A stretch of 64,000 nucleotides of DNA from Sedimentitalea sp039941015 (GTDB taxonomy: Bacteria > Pseudomonadota > Alphaproteobacteria > Rhodobacterales > Rhodobacteraceae). A model generated the notes under the pieces. That model did no database searches, had not been told where the DNA came from, and saw only the letters and a list, made by a program, of their open reading frames with translations. Position numbers and translations under genes: made by a program. Of this stretch, positions 17,645 to 26,005 are shown in pieces. Within the stretch, counting starts at the first letter, position 1. Each line of letters begins with the position of its first letter. The DNA lies in assembly GCF_039941015.1 (NCBI RefSeq), contig NZ_JBDVFI010000052.1, one strand, 5' to 3'.

Positions 17645-18205
17645 TTATCCCAGTTTGATTGTGGTTTCGTCCTCGAAGGCCGATACCGGCACGTCGAGGT
17701 TGCGGGGGGCAGGACCCTTGCGGATGCGGCCGGACGTATCATAGTGCGACCCGTGGCATGGGCAGAACCAGCCGTGGAACTCGCCCGCGCCTTCGCCCAG
17801 CGGTACGCAACCGAGGTGGGTGCAGACGCCCATCATGACCAACCATTCGCCAGCTTCGTCCAGCGAGCGGTTCTCGTCCGCGGCGTCAGTGCCGGGCTTG
17901 TTGGCATTTTCAGAGCTCGTGTCGATCAGCTCGGCCATCGTGACTTCACGCGCCTCGAGAATCTCTTCTTCGGTCCGGCGGCGGATGAACACCGGCTTGC
18001 CCAACCATTTCACCGTGATCTGGGTGCCAATTTCGACGTCGCTGACATCGACGAGGATCGACGACAACGCTTTGACGTCGGCAGATGGGTTCATCTGGTT
18101 GACCAGTGGCCATATGGCGGCCCCTGCGGTTACAGCTCCGGCGCCAGCGGTGGCATAGTAGAGGAAATCTCTCCGGGTGCCTTCGTGGTCTTCTGCGTGG
18201 GACAC
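17645..18205 (-). CDS. petA: Rieske iron-sulfur protein of the bc1 complex
   Basis: A 186-residue [2Fe-2S] subunit transferring electrons from ubiquinol to cytochrome c1. The Tat-type N-terminus GTRRDFLYYATAGAGAV also forms the membrane anchor. Cluster ligands are C128/H130 in CTHLGC and C148/H151 in CPCHGSH, with the disulfide cysteines C133 and C150. The start is GTG at 18205, preceded by TTGGAGTAAAC. It is the first gene of petABC. A small open frame ends 5 nt before this GTG, which could couple their translation. Confidence 0.97.
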   Translation of the reverse strand: MSHAEDHEGTRRDFLYYATAGAGAVTAGAAIWPLVNQMNPSADVKALSSILVDVSDVEIGTQITVKWLGKPVFIRRRTEEEILEAREVTMAELIDTSSENANKPGTDAADENRSLDEAGEWLVMMGVCTHLGCVPLGEGAGEFHGWFCPCHGSHYDTSGRIRKGPAPRNLDVPVSAFEDETTIKLG

Positions 18206-18210
18206 GAGGT

Positions 18211-18267
18211 TTACTCCAATTCCTGCGCCCGGGTCCGGGCAAACATGCTTTGCAGCAGCATTTTCAT
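18211..18267 (-). CDS. Possible leader peptide or small gene upstream of petA
   Basis: An 18-codon frame (MKMLLQSMFARTRAQELE) from ATG 18267 to TAA 18211. It ends 5 nt before the petA GTG, and its last codons contain petA's Shine-Dalgarno. The same frame remains open upstream for about 34 further codons without an ATG or GTG, and codon use looks like that of real genes. I do not recognise it. It may be a translated leader, the tail of a small unannotated gene, or chance. A GAGAAG sequence lies before the ATG. Confidence 0.3.
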   Translation of the reverse strand: MKMLLQSMFARTRAQELE

Positions 18268-18415
18268 GCAGCTTCTCAGGGGCGTATTATCGTTGTGGTC
18301 ATGGTTCGTCCAGCGGTCATAGGCGCGCAGGATGCCGCAATTCGGCTCCTGTGTCGCAACTGCGTCGGTTCAGCGCGCCTTGTGGGTTCCAAATTCGGTT
18401 TTCCTGCGCGGGTCA

Positions 18416-19027
18416 TCAGCTGGCGGGCGGGAGGGTTGCCTGCATCGACGGGCGCGATTCGAATTCCGCAAACCACGCGGCCAGCGCGTCGTTTCCCCGC
18501 CTCCAGTTGCGCGCGTCGTGGCGCAGATCGAGATACCCAAGCGCACAGGCAATCGAAACATGTCCCATGGTGACAGACCCCGACAGATGACTGATCCAAC
18601 GCGCGTTCAGAACCGCCAGCGCGCGGGAAATCTTGTTCCACTGCGCCTCGATCCATTCCTTTGACTGGGCCTCTTCAGGGCGCAGCCGTACCTCGTAGGC
18701 CATGGAAACAGCCGAATCCATGATACCATCTCCGGTCGCCTCGAGCGTCAGTGTATCCCAGCGTGTTCCTGCCTGCGGGTAGAAATCTCCGCCGTAGAGA
18801 TCGTTCAGATACGCCGTGATAACGCGACTGTCGTACAATGTGGTTCCTTCCGGGCGTTCCAGCGCGGGCAATCGTGCCAAGGGGTTCGCGGCCTTCAGGG
18901 TCTCGTCCGAGGCAAGCGCCGTGGTTGTGACCGTCGCCGGTTCAACCGCGTCGGCCTGGTTCAACTCATGCAACAGAACGCAGACCTTGCGGACAAAGGG
19001 CGAGGCGGGCGAGTGATAAAGCTTCAT
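18416..19027 (-). CDS. Glutathione S-transferase family protein
   Basis: A 203-residue cytosolic thioredoxin-fold enzyme. The N-terminal domain begins MKLYHSPASPFVRKVCVLLHE, with the SPFVRKV glutathione-site serine region, and reaches NPLARLPALERPEGTTLYDSRVITAYL, where the cis-proline and SR/S motif bind glutathione. The C-terminal domain is all alpha-helical. It likely conjugates or reduces electrophiles with glutathione. It lies upstream of petABC on the same strand with about 210 bp between them, so cotranscription is unlikely. Confidence 0.88.
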   Translation of the reverse strand: MKLYHSPASPFVRKVCVLLHELNQADAVEPATVTTTALASDETLKAANPLARLPALERPEGTTLYDSRVITAYLNDLYGGDFYPQAGTRWDTLTLEATGDGIMDSAVSMAYEVRLRPEEAQSKEWIEAQWNKISRALAVLNARWISHLSGSVTMGHVSIACALGYLDLRHDARNWRRGNDALAAWFAEFESRPSMQATLPPAS

Positions 19028-19069
19028 TTAAATGTGTCCTGAGTTGTTTGTTGCAGACTAACGCACCAA

Positions 19070-19699
19070 TCAGCCCTGTCCATCCGCACCGCGCATCAAC
19101 GCGGCAAGCAGCGTTGTTTCCGCGCCGATGCCAAACGCCTCCATCTGCTGGGCCGCGCCAAGGCGAGCGGAGTCGGGCTTGTTCTGGTTCAGCTTCCAGG
19201 TTCCATCGACGGCGTCCACCTGCATGCGAAACGGGACGATCATCCGCATCATCCGATCCAGCGTTTCGCCGTCCATCTTGTCAGCACGCCATGGCGTTTT
19301 GGGCAGCAACCGCCGCTCGAAAAATGCTGACTCCCGATCAAGCAGATCGCGAAGTTCGTCCTGTGGGCGCATTTCCAGCGTCCCCGTCAAATGCACCGCA
19401 ACATAATTCCACGTCGGCACCTGATCTTCCAAACCATACCAATCCGGCGAAACATATCCATCCGGTCCCGAGATCGCGATCCGCGCAGAACGCGGCACCT
19501 TGGTAATCCGCGTGATCGGATTTGAGCGTACCAGATGCAGGTCCGCACTGGTTCCGTCCTTGGCCAGCAAAAAGGGGACGTGCGACAGCAGTGGAGTGCC
19601 GTTGTCGTCCGAGACCGCCAACACGCCAAACCCGCGCTCGCGCGCAAAGTCGATATTTGCCTGCGAGTCGGCGGTGTGAAAAACGGGGTTGGGATGCAT
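19070..19699 (-). CDS. PaiB-family FMN-binding protein
   Basis: A 209-residue protein of the FMN-binding split-barrel fold, matching the PaiB family (named for a Bacillus negative regulator of sporulation and protease genes). Features are MHPNPVFHTADSQANIDFARERGFG, the SPDWYGLEDQVPTWNYVAVHLTG signature and the tail region KLNQNKPDSARLG. The start at 19699 is favoured by AGGAGA upstream and matches the family's usual ~210 residues; the frame is open further but that part overlaps the FMN riboswitch on the other strand. Its regulatory role in alphaproteobacteria is unproven; a flavin-dependent reductase function is possible. Confidence 0.85.
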   Translation of the reverse strand: MHPNPVFHTADSQANIDFARERGFGVLAVSDDNGTPLLSHVPFLLAKDGTSADLHLVRSNPITRITKVPRSARIAISGPDGYVSPDWYGLEDQVPTWNYVAVHLTGTLEMRPQDELRDLLDRESAFFERRLLPKTPWRADKMDGETLDRMMRMIVPFRMQVDAVDGTWKLNQNKPDSARLGAAQQMEAFGIGAETTLLAALMRGADGQG

Positions 19700-19765
19700 A
19701 TCGCAGTCTCCTGTGCACCATTCCTCTTGCAGAGCGGGGCGGTGTTTGGCAAGTGTGCTCGCGTT

Positions 19766-19902
19766 CTCAGGGCGGGGCGAAATTCCCCACCGGCGGTATG
19801 CAGGTCCAATCCTGCGAGCCCGCGAGCGCAAGGGAGAGCCCTTGGTCAGCAGATCTGGTGAGAGGCCAGAGCCGACGGTCAAAGTCCGGATGAAAGAGGA
19901 CG
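19766..19902 (+). ncRNA. FMN riboswitch (RFN element)
   Basis: All hallmark conserved blocks occur in order: AGGGCGGGGCGAAATTCCCC, ACCGGCGGTATG, GGTCAGCAGATCTGGTGAGA, GGCCAGAGCCGACGGTC and AAAGTCCGGATGAAAGAGGA. It lies in the leader of the lumazine synthase gene, ending about 78 nt before its start codon. There is no T-rich terminator after the aptamer, so control is probably at translation initiation. FMN binding would switch off riboflavin synthesis. Confidence 0.96.
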
Positions 19903-19979
19903 TGCATGTGCGCTGCATCCGCAGTGTGCCTGTTCGTGATCGCCTTGGGTGGACGTGTCTGAACCAAAGGAGATTACCT

Positions 19980-20414
19980 ATGACACTCACCCGATTTGCT
20001 TTTGTCAAAGCCAGCTGGCACGCCGATATCGTTGATCGCGCGCTGGATGGATTTTGCGAACTTATCCCTGCCGCCCAAGTCGACGTGTTCGACGTCCCCG
20101 GTGCGTTTGAATTGCCGCTGGTAACACGCGACCTCGCGCTGACCGGGCGCTATGGCGCGGTGATTGGCGCGGCATTTGTAGTTGATGGTGGCATCTATCG
20201 TCATGACTTTGTCGCGCAGGCCGTTGTCGATGGATTGATGCGCGCAGGTTTGGACAGCGGCGTTCCCGTCCTGTCCGTGTCCCTGACCCCACACCACTAT
20301 CAGGAAACGGAGCATCACAATGCGATATTCCGGGCGCATTTCGTAGAAAAGGGTCGCGAGGCCGCAAAGGCCGCACTGGCGCTGACCGGCTTGCGGAGCA
20401 GTGTCGCCGCCTGA
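19980..20414 (+). CDS. ribH: 6,7-dimethyl-8-ribityllumazine synthase, type II (RibH2-like)
   Basis: A 144-residue enzyme making the direct precursor of riboflavin from ribityl-aminouracil and dihydroxybutanone phosphate. The N-terminus RFAFVKASWHADIVDRAL resembles the type-II (Brucella RibH2) branch rather than canonical RibH1. VPGAFELPLVTRDLA, GAAFVVDGGIYRHDFVA and SVSLTPHHYQETEHH mark the ribityl and phosphate sites and the catalytic His region. AAAGGAG precedes the ATG. It stands alone under the FMN riboswitch; the rest of the riboflavin pathway must be elsewhere. Confidence 0.95.
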   Translation: MTLTRFAFVKASWHADIVDRALDGFCELIPAAQVDVFDVPGAFELPLVTRDLALTGRYGAVIGAAFVVDGGIYRHDFVAQAVVDGLMRAGLDSGVPVLSVSLTPHHYQETEHHNAIFRAHFVEKGREAAKAALALTGLRSSVAA

Positions 20415-20418
20415 GGTT

Positions 20419-21111
20419 CTATCCCAGATAGGTGCGCAGTGCCGGGGGCGGATTGTCAAGCAGGCTTGTCGTATCTTCCGGCGGATGGGCCACGCCATCG
20501 GCGACCAGAATGACCTGATCCGCGATTCGCCGGGCATCCTGCGGGTCGTGGCTGACCATCAGCAAGGTGGCGCCAGTCTCGGCGACCAGCGTGTCCACGA
20601 GATCAAGCATCTCGGCCTTGAGCGCGGGGCCCAATGCGGCAAAGGGTTCGTCCAGCAACAACAACGGACGGCCCTGGATCAAGACACGTGCCAAGGCGGC
20701 GCGACTTTGCTGGCCACCCGAAAGCGCCGCTGGTTTGCGCGTGCCCATGCCTTCCAGCCCAACACGTGCGAGGGCCTGATTGACCTGTTCCCACTGTGAG
20801 GCGGATAACCGCAAGTCCGGGTTCAGGCCCAGACCGACATTTTGCGCGATAGTCAGATGCGGAAAGAGGTTGCCGTCCTGAAACAGCATTGCAAGGGGGC
20901 GGGCACCGGGGGCTGCGTCGGTGATTGTTTCGCCATTCCAGCACAATCGACCGCTGACGATCGGGTGAAAGCCCGCGATGCCGCCGATCAACGTCGATTT
21001 ACCCGCGCCCGATGGCCCGATGATCGCGACCTTGCTGCCGGCGGTCAGCGTGAAATCAGCGGAGAGTTCGAACCCACCGTTGTCGATAACCAATTTCTCA
21101 AGCTTCAACAT
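20419..21111 (-). CDS. thiQ: Thiamine ABC transporter ATP-binding protein
   Basis: A 230-residue ABC ATPase. Walker A is GPSGAGKST (about 33-41), the signature LSGGQQSR, Walker B LLLLDEPFAALG and the switch histidine in SHDPQDA. It powers uptake of thiamine and thiamine phosphates through ThiP. It starts inside the 3' end of thiP (14-bp overlap) with GGAGG upstream. It is the last gene of the riboswitch-controlled thiBPQ operon, ending 5 nt from the convergent ribH. Confidence 0.94.
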   Translation of the reverse strand: MLKLEKLVIDNGGFELSADFTLTAGSKVAIIGPSGAGKSTLIGGIAGFHPIVSGRLCWNGETITDAAPGARPLAMLFQDGNLFPHLTIAQNVGLGLNPDLRLSASQWEQVNQALARVGLEGMGTRKPAALSGGQQSRAALARVLIQGRPLLLLDEPFAALGPALKAEMLDLVDTLVAETGATLLMVSHDPQDARRIADQVILVADGVAHPPEDTTSLLDNPPPALRTYLG

Positions 21112-22654
21112 GCCAGCGTCCTCCGCGATCTAGCAACCAAAACAGTGCCATCGACATCACCAGCAGCAACAGCGCTGCCGCCGCCGCCGCCTGCATCTGA
21201 TAGGCCCCCATCAGGCGATAAACTTGCAAGGGCAAGGTCGCGTGTTCGGAATCAGCAAAGAGCGTGACGACCCCGAGATCGCCCATCGACAGTGCCGCCG
21301 ACAACCCTGCGGCAAAGCCGATTTGCGCGCGCATTCGGGGCAGCAGAACCCGGCGCAGAAACGGTCGACCCGCCATGCCAAGAGTCAGCGACAGTCGGCC
21401 ATAGCGGTCAATCACCTGCCGTGCGCGCGGCACGAGGATGCGCAGGGCAAAGGGCAGTGCCATCAGCGCATTGACCAGCGCTGTCACCGGCAGGGTCAGC
21501 AGGGCCGGGTCCATCAGTGGATAAATCACAATAAAAAGCCCTGTTCCAATGACCAGAGGCGACGCCGCCAACCCCAAAAGCCCAGAGAATTCAACAAATC
21601 CGCCGCGCCCAAGCGCCACGGCCACCGCCATAGGCACGGCCAACGCCAGTGTGACAAACGTGCTGATACCAGCGACAAAGACCGAATTCAGCGTCGCCGA
21701 AAGCACGGTTGCTGGCAGATCAACCAAACCCGGGAGACCGGACAGAACGATGGCCGTCAAAGGCATCAGCAAGAACCCAGCCGCCAGCGCAATAATGCCG
21801 CCATCCAATATCCGCGCGGTTGTTCCCTGTGCGTCCCACCGCTCCACCGGGCGGTCCAGCCCACTGCCAAACCCATCCCCGCGGCTGGTTCGTAGCGCGA
21901 CCAGTGCGGCGGTCCCGGTCAGGGCGATTTGAATGCACGACATCAATGCGGCACGCCCAAGGTCAAAATCAAATCGAAAGGCCTGATAGATGGCCAATTC
22001 GATGGTCGTGGCCTTAGGACCGCCGCCGAGCGTAAGCGCAACCGCAAAGCTGGTCAGACAGATCGCAAAGACCACGGCCAAAACGCTGGGTGCGATCTGT
22101 CGCAGCATCGGCCATTCCAGCAATTGCCACATCGCGCGCGACCCGGCGCCAAGCTGTGCGGCGAGACGGAACCGTTCTGCCGGAATTTCCTGCCAGCCTT
22201 GCAGGATCAGCCGGGTTGCCAGAGGCAAATTGAAAAACACATGCGCCAGCACCACGCCATGCAGTCCGTAAATTTGCAAGGGCGGCAAGCCGACCCAACC
22301 GAGCGCCTCGCTGATCCAGCCGCTGCGCCCGAATACCGCCAGCAGCCCCAGCACGGCGACGATCACAGGTAAGATGAACGGTGCGCCCAAAAGTGCGATC
22401 AGAATGCGTCGACCCGCAAAGCGTCGCCGCGCCAACGCCCGCGCAACCGGTACGGCAACGGCGACACTGAACGCGGCAGAAAGCGCGGCCTGCACCACGG
22501 TGAACCGCACGGCCGCCCAATCAGACGGCCCAAGACCGCGTCCGGGTTCGGCGCGCAATGCAACCGCAACCAGCGCACCAAGAATCAGCGCTGCGACAAT
22601 TGCCGCCGCGCCAACTCCGCTGCGATGGCCTATTGGCTGAGCGCGCCCAGCCAC
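21098..22654 (-). CDS. thiP: Thiamine ABC transporter permease
   Basis: A 518-residue inner-membrane permease with two fused BPD_transp_1 domains, as in ThiP. The first EAA-like loop is near residue 165 (LQGWQEIPAERFRLAAQLGA); the second, at about 425-450, is IDRYGRLSLTLGMAGRP. About twelve hydrophobic segments are visible. The start is GTG at 22654, overlapping the end of thiB by 25 bp, so a slightly later start is possible. Part of thiBPQ. Confidence 0.93.
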   Translation of the reverse strand: MAGRAQPIGHRSGVGAAAIVAALILGALVAVALRAEPGRGLGPSDWAAVRFTVVQAALSAAFSVAVAVPVARALARRRFAGRRILIALLGAPFILPVIVAVLGLLAVFGRSGWISEALGWVGLPPLQIYGLHGVVLAHVFFNLPLATRLILQGWQEIPAERFRLAAQLGAGSRAMWQLLEWPMLRQIAPSVLAVVFAICLTSFAVALTLGGGPKATTIELAIYQAFRFDFDLGRAALMSCIQIALTGTAALVALRTSRGDGFGSGLDRPVERWDAQGTTARILDGGIIALAAGFLLMPLTAIVLSGLPGLVDLPATVLSATLNSVFVAGISTFVTLALAVPMAVAVALGRGGFVEFSGLLGLAASPLVIGTGLFIVIYPLMDPALLTLPVTALVNALMALPFALRILVPRARQVIDRYGRLSLTLGMAGRPFLRRVLLPRMRAQIGFAAGLSAALSMGDLGVVTLFADSEHATLPLQVYRLMGAYQMQAAAAAALLLLVMSMALFWLLDRGGRWHVEA

Positions 22655-23607
22655 TCTGCCAACGCTTCATCCCGCAATGTTGCGGCTTCGTTTGCGGGAA
22701 TGATCAATGCCTTATCCGGTTTGACCAGAGTTTCGAATCCCTGCGGCAAGCCACCTGCTGGTGTTACTGCCGGATACATCCAGTTCGTTGTCGGGATCAC
22801 GGATTGAAACGCATCCGTGACCATGAAATCCAGAAAGGCGTCTGCCAGCTCTGGTTGATCGGAATTGACAAGCTTTGCCGCCACTTCGATCTGTAAATAG
22901 TGTCCTTCGTCAAACGCCGCCGCTGCTTTGCTGGCATCTTCTTCGGCGATCAGATGATAGGCAGGCGAGGTGGTGTAGGACAGCACCATGTCAGCCTCGC
23001 CATCCAGAAACAGCCCATAGGCTTCGCTCCAACCCTTGGTCACGGTGACGATGTTGTCTGCAAGCGCTTCCCAGATGGCCGGTGCCTCGTCGCCATAGGC
23101 CGCCTTGACCCACATCAGCAATCCAAGTCCCGGGGTCGACGAACGCGGGTCCTGAATGACAATCTTGGTATCGCTGTATGCAAGCGCACGAAAATCGCTG
23201 GGTGCCGTGGCATCCGCCTCGTGCACAAAGGCAAAATAGCCCCAGTCATACGGCACGAATACCGGATCATTCCACGGCACCGGCAAGGTGTAGTCGGCGC
23301 TGACCGCATGTGGTGCGAAAAGGCCGGTTTCCACCGCCGCCTCGGTCAGGTTGGTATCCAGCCCCAGAACGATATCCGCATCGCTGCGCGCACCTTCAAG
23401 CTTGATCCGCGCCAAAAGCGCTGCGCCATCACCGGCCCCGACCAGTTTCAGATCGCAACCACAACTTTCTTCGAATGCTTTTTCGATGACCGGTCCCGGC
23501 CCCCATTCCGCGACAAAACTGTCATAGGTATAGACGGTCAGTTCCGATGTCTCGGCATAAGCTGCCGTGGCACAACAAACTCCCGCTGCAATCGCAAGAT
23601 ACTTCAT
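22630..23607 (-). CDS. thiB: Thiamine ABC transporter substrate-binding protein
   Basis: A periplasmic binding protein of about 325 residues that captures thiamine or its phosphates for ThiPQ. The signal peptide MKYLAIAAGVCCATAAYAE is followed by LTVYTYDSFVAEWGPGP, typical of ThiB/TbpA. LGLDTNLTEAA, YDWGYFAFVHE and VTKGWSEAYGLFLDGEADMVLSYTTSPAY mark the ligand cleft. The ATG at 23607 is chosen over one 12 nt upstream because GGAGG then sits at proper spacing. First gene of the operon, directly under a TPP riboswitch. Confidence 0.95.
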   Translation of the reverse strand: MKYLAIAAGVCCATAAYAETSELTVYTYDSFVAEWGPGPVIEKAFEESCGCDLKLVGAGDGAALLARIKLEGARSDADIVLGLDTNLTEAAVETGLFAPHAVSADYTLPVPWNDPVFVPYDWGYFAFVHEADATAPSDFRALAYSDTKIVIQDPRSSTPGLGLLMWVKAAYGDEAPAIWEALADNIVTVTKGWSEAYGLFLDGEADMVLSYTTSPAYHLIAEEDASKAAAAFDEGHYLQIEVAAKLVNSDQPELADAFLDFMVTDAFQSVIPTTNWMYPAVTPAGGLPQGFETLVKPDKALIIPANEAATLRDEALAEWLGALSQ

Positions 23608-23651
23608 GGCATCCTCCATTTGCGGCGATGGGCAGGGATGGAAGGGGTTCC

Positions 23652-23737
23652 AGACCTTTCCTACGCCGGTATTAGCCGGTTCAGGTTCAACGGGTCCGCA
23701 TTGCGCGTCTCAGCCATTCAAGGCACCCCGAGGTGGC
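23652..23737 (-). ncRNA. TPP riboswitch (THI element)
   Basis: On the minus strand the conserved blocks are CTCGGGGTGCC, then GGCTGAGACGCGCAATGCGG, ACCCGTTGAACCTGAACCGG, and CTAATACCGGCGTAGGAA. A closing P1 stem pairs ACCT with AGGT. It ends about 45 nt before the thiB ATG. In the short leader after it, CATCC can pair with GGATG next to the Shine-Dalgarno, suggesting translational control. It makes thiBPQ expression drop when TPP is plentiful. Confidence 0.96.
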
Positions 23738-23794
23738 GGAAACCCTAGTTCGCGGGCCCCGCAATGACAAGCGCCTTACCCTTCATCTTTGTCA

Positions 23795-23845
23795 AAATAC
23801 TCCGGGGGAGTAGCCCGCAGGGCGGCGGGGGCAGCGCCCCCCTGC
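23795..23845. repeat. GC-rich hairpin element in the thiB-aroC intergenic region
   Basis: An AT-containing lead (CAAAATACTCCGGGGGAG) is followed by a strong stem: GCAGG (23817-23821) pairs with CCTGC (23841-23845) outside, and GGGGGC (23827-23832) with GCCCCC (23836-23841) inside around AGC. A similarly built segment occurs at about 41133-41181. The 304-bp gap between thiB and aroC otherwise holds the TPP riboswitch and the aroC promoter region. Confidence 0.5.
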
Positions 23846-23911
23846 AGCACGACAACCGCTTGCGAGACTTTGATCCCCCCGCTAAAGCACATGCCAAAAG
23901 GAGCACCGCCC

Positions 23912-25012
23912 ATGTCGACCAACAGCTTTGGCCACCTGTTCCGTGTGACCACCTGGGGCGAAAGCCACGGCCCTGCGATCGGGGCGACGGTTGATGGCTG
24001 CCCGCCGGGTGTTGTGGTTGACGAAGCGATGATCCAGCACTGGCTGGATCGGCGCAAGCCGGGTCAGAACAAATACACGACACAGCGGCGCGAACCGGAT
24101 CAGGTGCGCATCCTGTCGGGTGTGTTCGAGGGGCTGACTACCGGCACGCCAGTTCAGCTGATGATCGAAAATACCGATCAGCGCAGCAAGGACTATGGCG
24201 ACATCAAGGACAAGTTTCGTCCGGGACACGCGGACATTACCTATTGGCAGAAATACGGTATCCGTGACTATCGCGGCGGCGGCCGCTCATCGGCACGGGA
24301 AACCGCGTCTCGCGTGGCGGCCGGTGGTTTGGCGCGCGAAGCGATCCGGACGCTGGCACCGGATGTTCAGATCACAGGCTATATGGTGCAGATGGGGGAA
24401 CACGCCATCGACCGGGCGGAATTCGACTGGGCGCAGATCGAAGCGAACCCATTTTGGGCACCCGATGCGCAAGCGGCGGAAACCTGGGCCACCTACCTCG
24501 ATGGGCTGCGCAAATCTGGCAGCTCGGTCGGGGCGATCATCGAAGTCGTTGCCCGCGGTGTACCCGCAGGGCTGGGCGCACCGGTCTATGGCAAGCTTGA
24601 CACGGATCTGGCCGCCGCAATGATGAGTATCAATGCGGTAAAAGGGGTCGAGATCGGCGAGGGCATGTCGGCGGCGATGCTGACGGGTGAGGCCAATGCC
24701 GACGAGATCTTCATGGGGCAGGGTGGTCCGAAGTACAGTTCAAACCATGCTGGCGGCATTCTTGGCGGCATCAGCACCGGACAGGATGTCGTGGTACGCT
24801 TTGCCGTTAAACCCACCAGTTCAATCCTCAGCACGCGCAAGACCATAACCAAATCAGGCGAAGAGACCGAGATCATCACCAAAGGCCGCCACGATCCCTG
24901 CGTCGGTATCCGCGCGGTGCCGGTGGGCGAGGCGATGATGGCCTGTGTGATCCTTGACCATATGTTGCTGCACCGTGGTCAGGTCGGTGAGAATCGCGGC
25001 AGGATCGGCTGA
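23912..25012 (+). CDS. aroC: Chorismate synthase
   Basis: A 366-residue FMN-dependent enzyme converting EPSP to chorismate, the last step of the shikimate pathway. All three signatures are present: GESHGPAIGATVDGCPPG (about 16-33), YRGGGRSSARETASRVAAGG, and RHDPCVGIRAVPVGEAM near the C-terminus. The start at 23912 is set by AAAAGGAG and by the family N-terminus STNSFGHLFRVTTWGESHG. The next gene starts 4 nt later at a TTG, so they are coupled. Confidence 0.97.
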   Translation: MSTNSFGHLFRVTTWGESHGPAIGATVDGCPPGVVVDEAMIQHWLDRRKPGQNKYTTQRREPDQVRILSGVFEGLTTGTPVQLMIENTDQRSKDYGDIKDKFRPGHADITYWQKYGIRDYRGGGRSSARETASRVAAGGLAREAIRTLAPDVQITGYMVQMGEHAIDRAEFDWAQIEANPFWAPDAQAAETWATYLDGLRKSGSSVGAIIEVVARGVPAGLGAPVYGKLDTDLAAAMMSINAVKGVEIGEGMSAAMLTGEANADEIFMGQGGPKYSSNHAGGILGGISTGQDVVVRFAVKPTSSILSTRKTITKSGEETEIITKGRHDPCVGIRAVPVGEAMMACVILDHMLLHRGQVGENRGRIG

Positions 25013-25015
25013 TCC

Positions 25016-25960
25016 TTGGCAACCATCCTCGGCATCACCTTTCCGATCTATGCTGCCATTGTGATCGGCTATTGGCTGGTGCGGGCCGGGTGGTTGTCGT
25101 CCTCCGACATGCGTCTTCTGGGCAACTTTGTCCTGAACATCGCGCTGCCCGCATTGCTGTTCAAGGCACTGGCGACACGGGATTTTGCACAGGTGTTTCA
25201 GCAGGGTTACGTGCTGGCCTATCTTGGAGGTGGGGTTGCCACCATCATCGTCGTCTATCTGTGGTTCACGCTGAAACGAATTGATCCCGCGCGCCGGGCG
25301 TTGGCGGTGATGGGCAGCAGCTGTCCAAACTCGGGCTTTGTTGGGTTCCCCATCATGCTCTTGGCGTTCCCGGATATCGCGGGGATCGTATTGGCGCTGA
25401 ACATCCTTGTGGAAAACATCATCCTGATCCCGATCTGCCTGGTGTTGATCGATTTTGCCAAAGGAAACACAGGCGTGGGCCTTGGGGCGCGGCTGGGCGC
25501 GATCCTGCTCGGTATGCTGAAGCGTCCGATGATCATCGGCCTTCTCGCCGGATTGGCGGTCTCGCTGTTCGGTGTTCGGGTTCCCGGCCCCGTTCTGGGC
25601 CTCACTTCGATGCTGGCTGACTCGGCAGCGGCACTTTCTCTGATCGCCATTGGTGGCGCATTGGTCGGGCTTCCCCTGCGCGGCAACAAGTCGCTTGCGG
25701 CGCAGATCGCAATTGGCAAGCTGGTGGTGCATCCGGCGCTGGTGGCATTAGCGGCTGCGATTGTGTCGATGATGGGACTGGCGGGTATGCCGGATGATTT
25801 GCACATCGCGGTGATCCTGTCGGCAGCGATGCCCATGTTCGGAATCTATGTGGTGCTTGCGCAGGAACAGGGCTTGGAGGGGGCTGCGTCCATTGCCATG
25901 CTGGCCGCGACATCCGGTGCGTTCTTCACCTTGAACGCGCTGATGCTCTGGCTGATCTAA
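25016..25960 (+). CDS. AEC-family transporter (auxin efflux carrier superfamily)
   Basis: A 314-residue inner-membrane carrier with about ten hydrophobic segments in two inverted halves, as in the AEC/malonate permease family. The N-terminus TILGITFPIYAAIVIGYWLVRAGW and the NIALPALLFKALA segment are typical. SSCPNSGFVGFPIM with its conserved Asn-Ser-Gly-Phe lies near residue 105. Substrate cannot be told; organic acids are common in bacterial members. Translation begins at TTG 25016, 4 nt after aroC, with no independent strong ribosome site, so coupling to aroC is likely. Confidence 0.85.
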   Translation: MATILGITFPIYAAIVIGYWLVRAGWLSSSDMRLLGNFVLNIALPALLFKALATRDFAQVFQQGYVLAYLGGGVATIIVVYLWFTLKRIDPARRALAVMGSSCPNSGFVGFPIMLLAFPDIAGIVLALNILVENIILIPICLVLIDFAKGNTGVGLGARLGAILLGMLKRPMIIGLLAGLAVSLFGVRVPGPVLGLTSMLADSAAALSLIAIGGALVGLPLRGNKSLAAQIAIGKLVVHPALVALAAAIVSMMGLAGMPDDLHIAVILSAAMPMFGIYVVLAQEQGLEGAASIAMLAATSGAFFTLNALMLWLI

Positions 25961-26005
25961 GGATACCCCATTGATCTTTTTGCGTGTGCGGCGCAGGAAG
26001 GCCGC

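Noticed and set aside
15902..18322. An 806-codon plus-strand frame
   Set aside because: It is antisense to petABC, rich in His/Gln/Arg, and matches nothing; a by-product of the high-GC codon use of petABC.
19700..20008. N-terminal extension of the PaiB-like protein to 20008
   Set aside because: That stretch is antisense to the FMN riboswitch and the ribH start; the family N-terminus and an AGGAGA site put the start at 19699.
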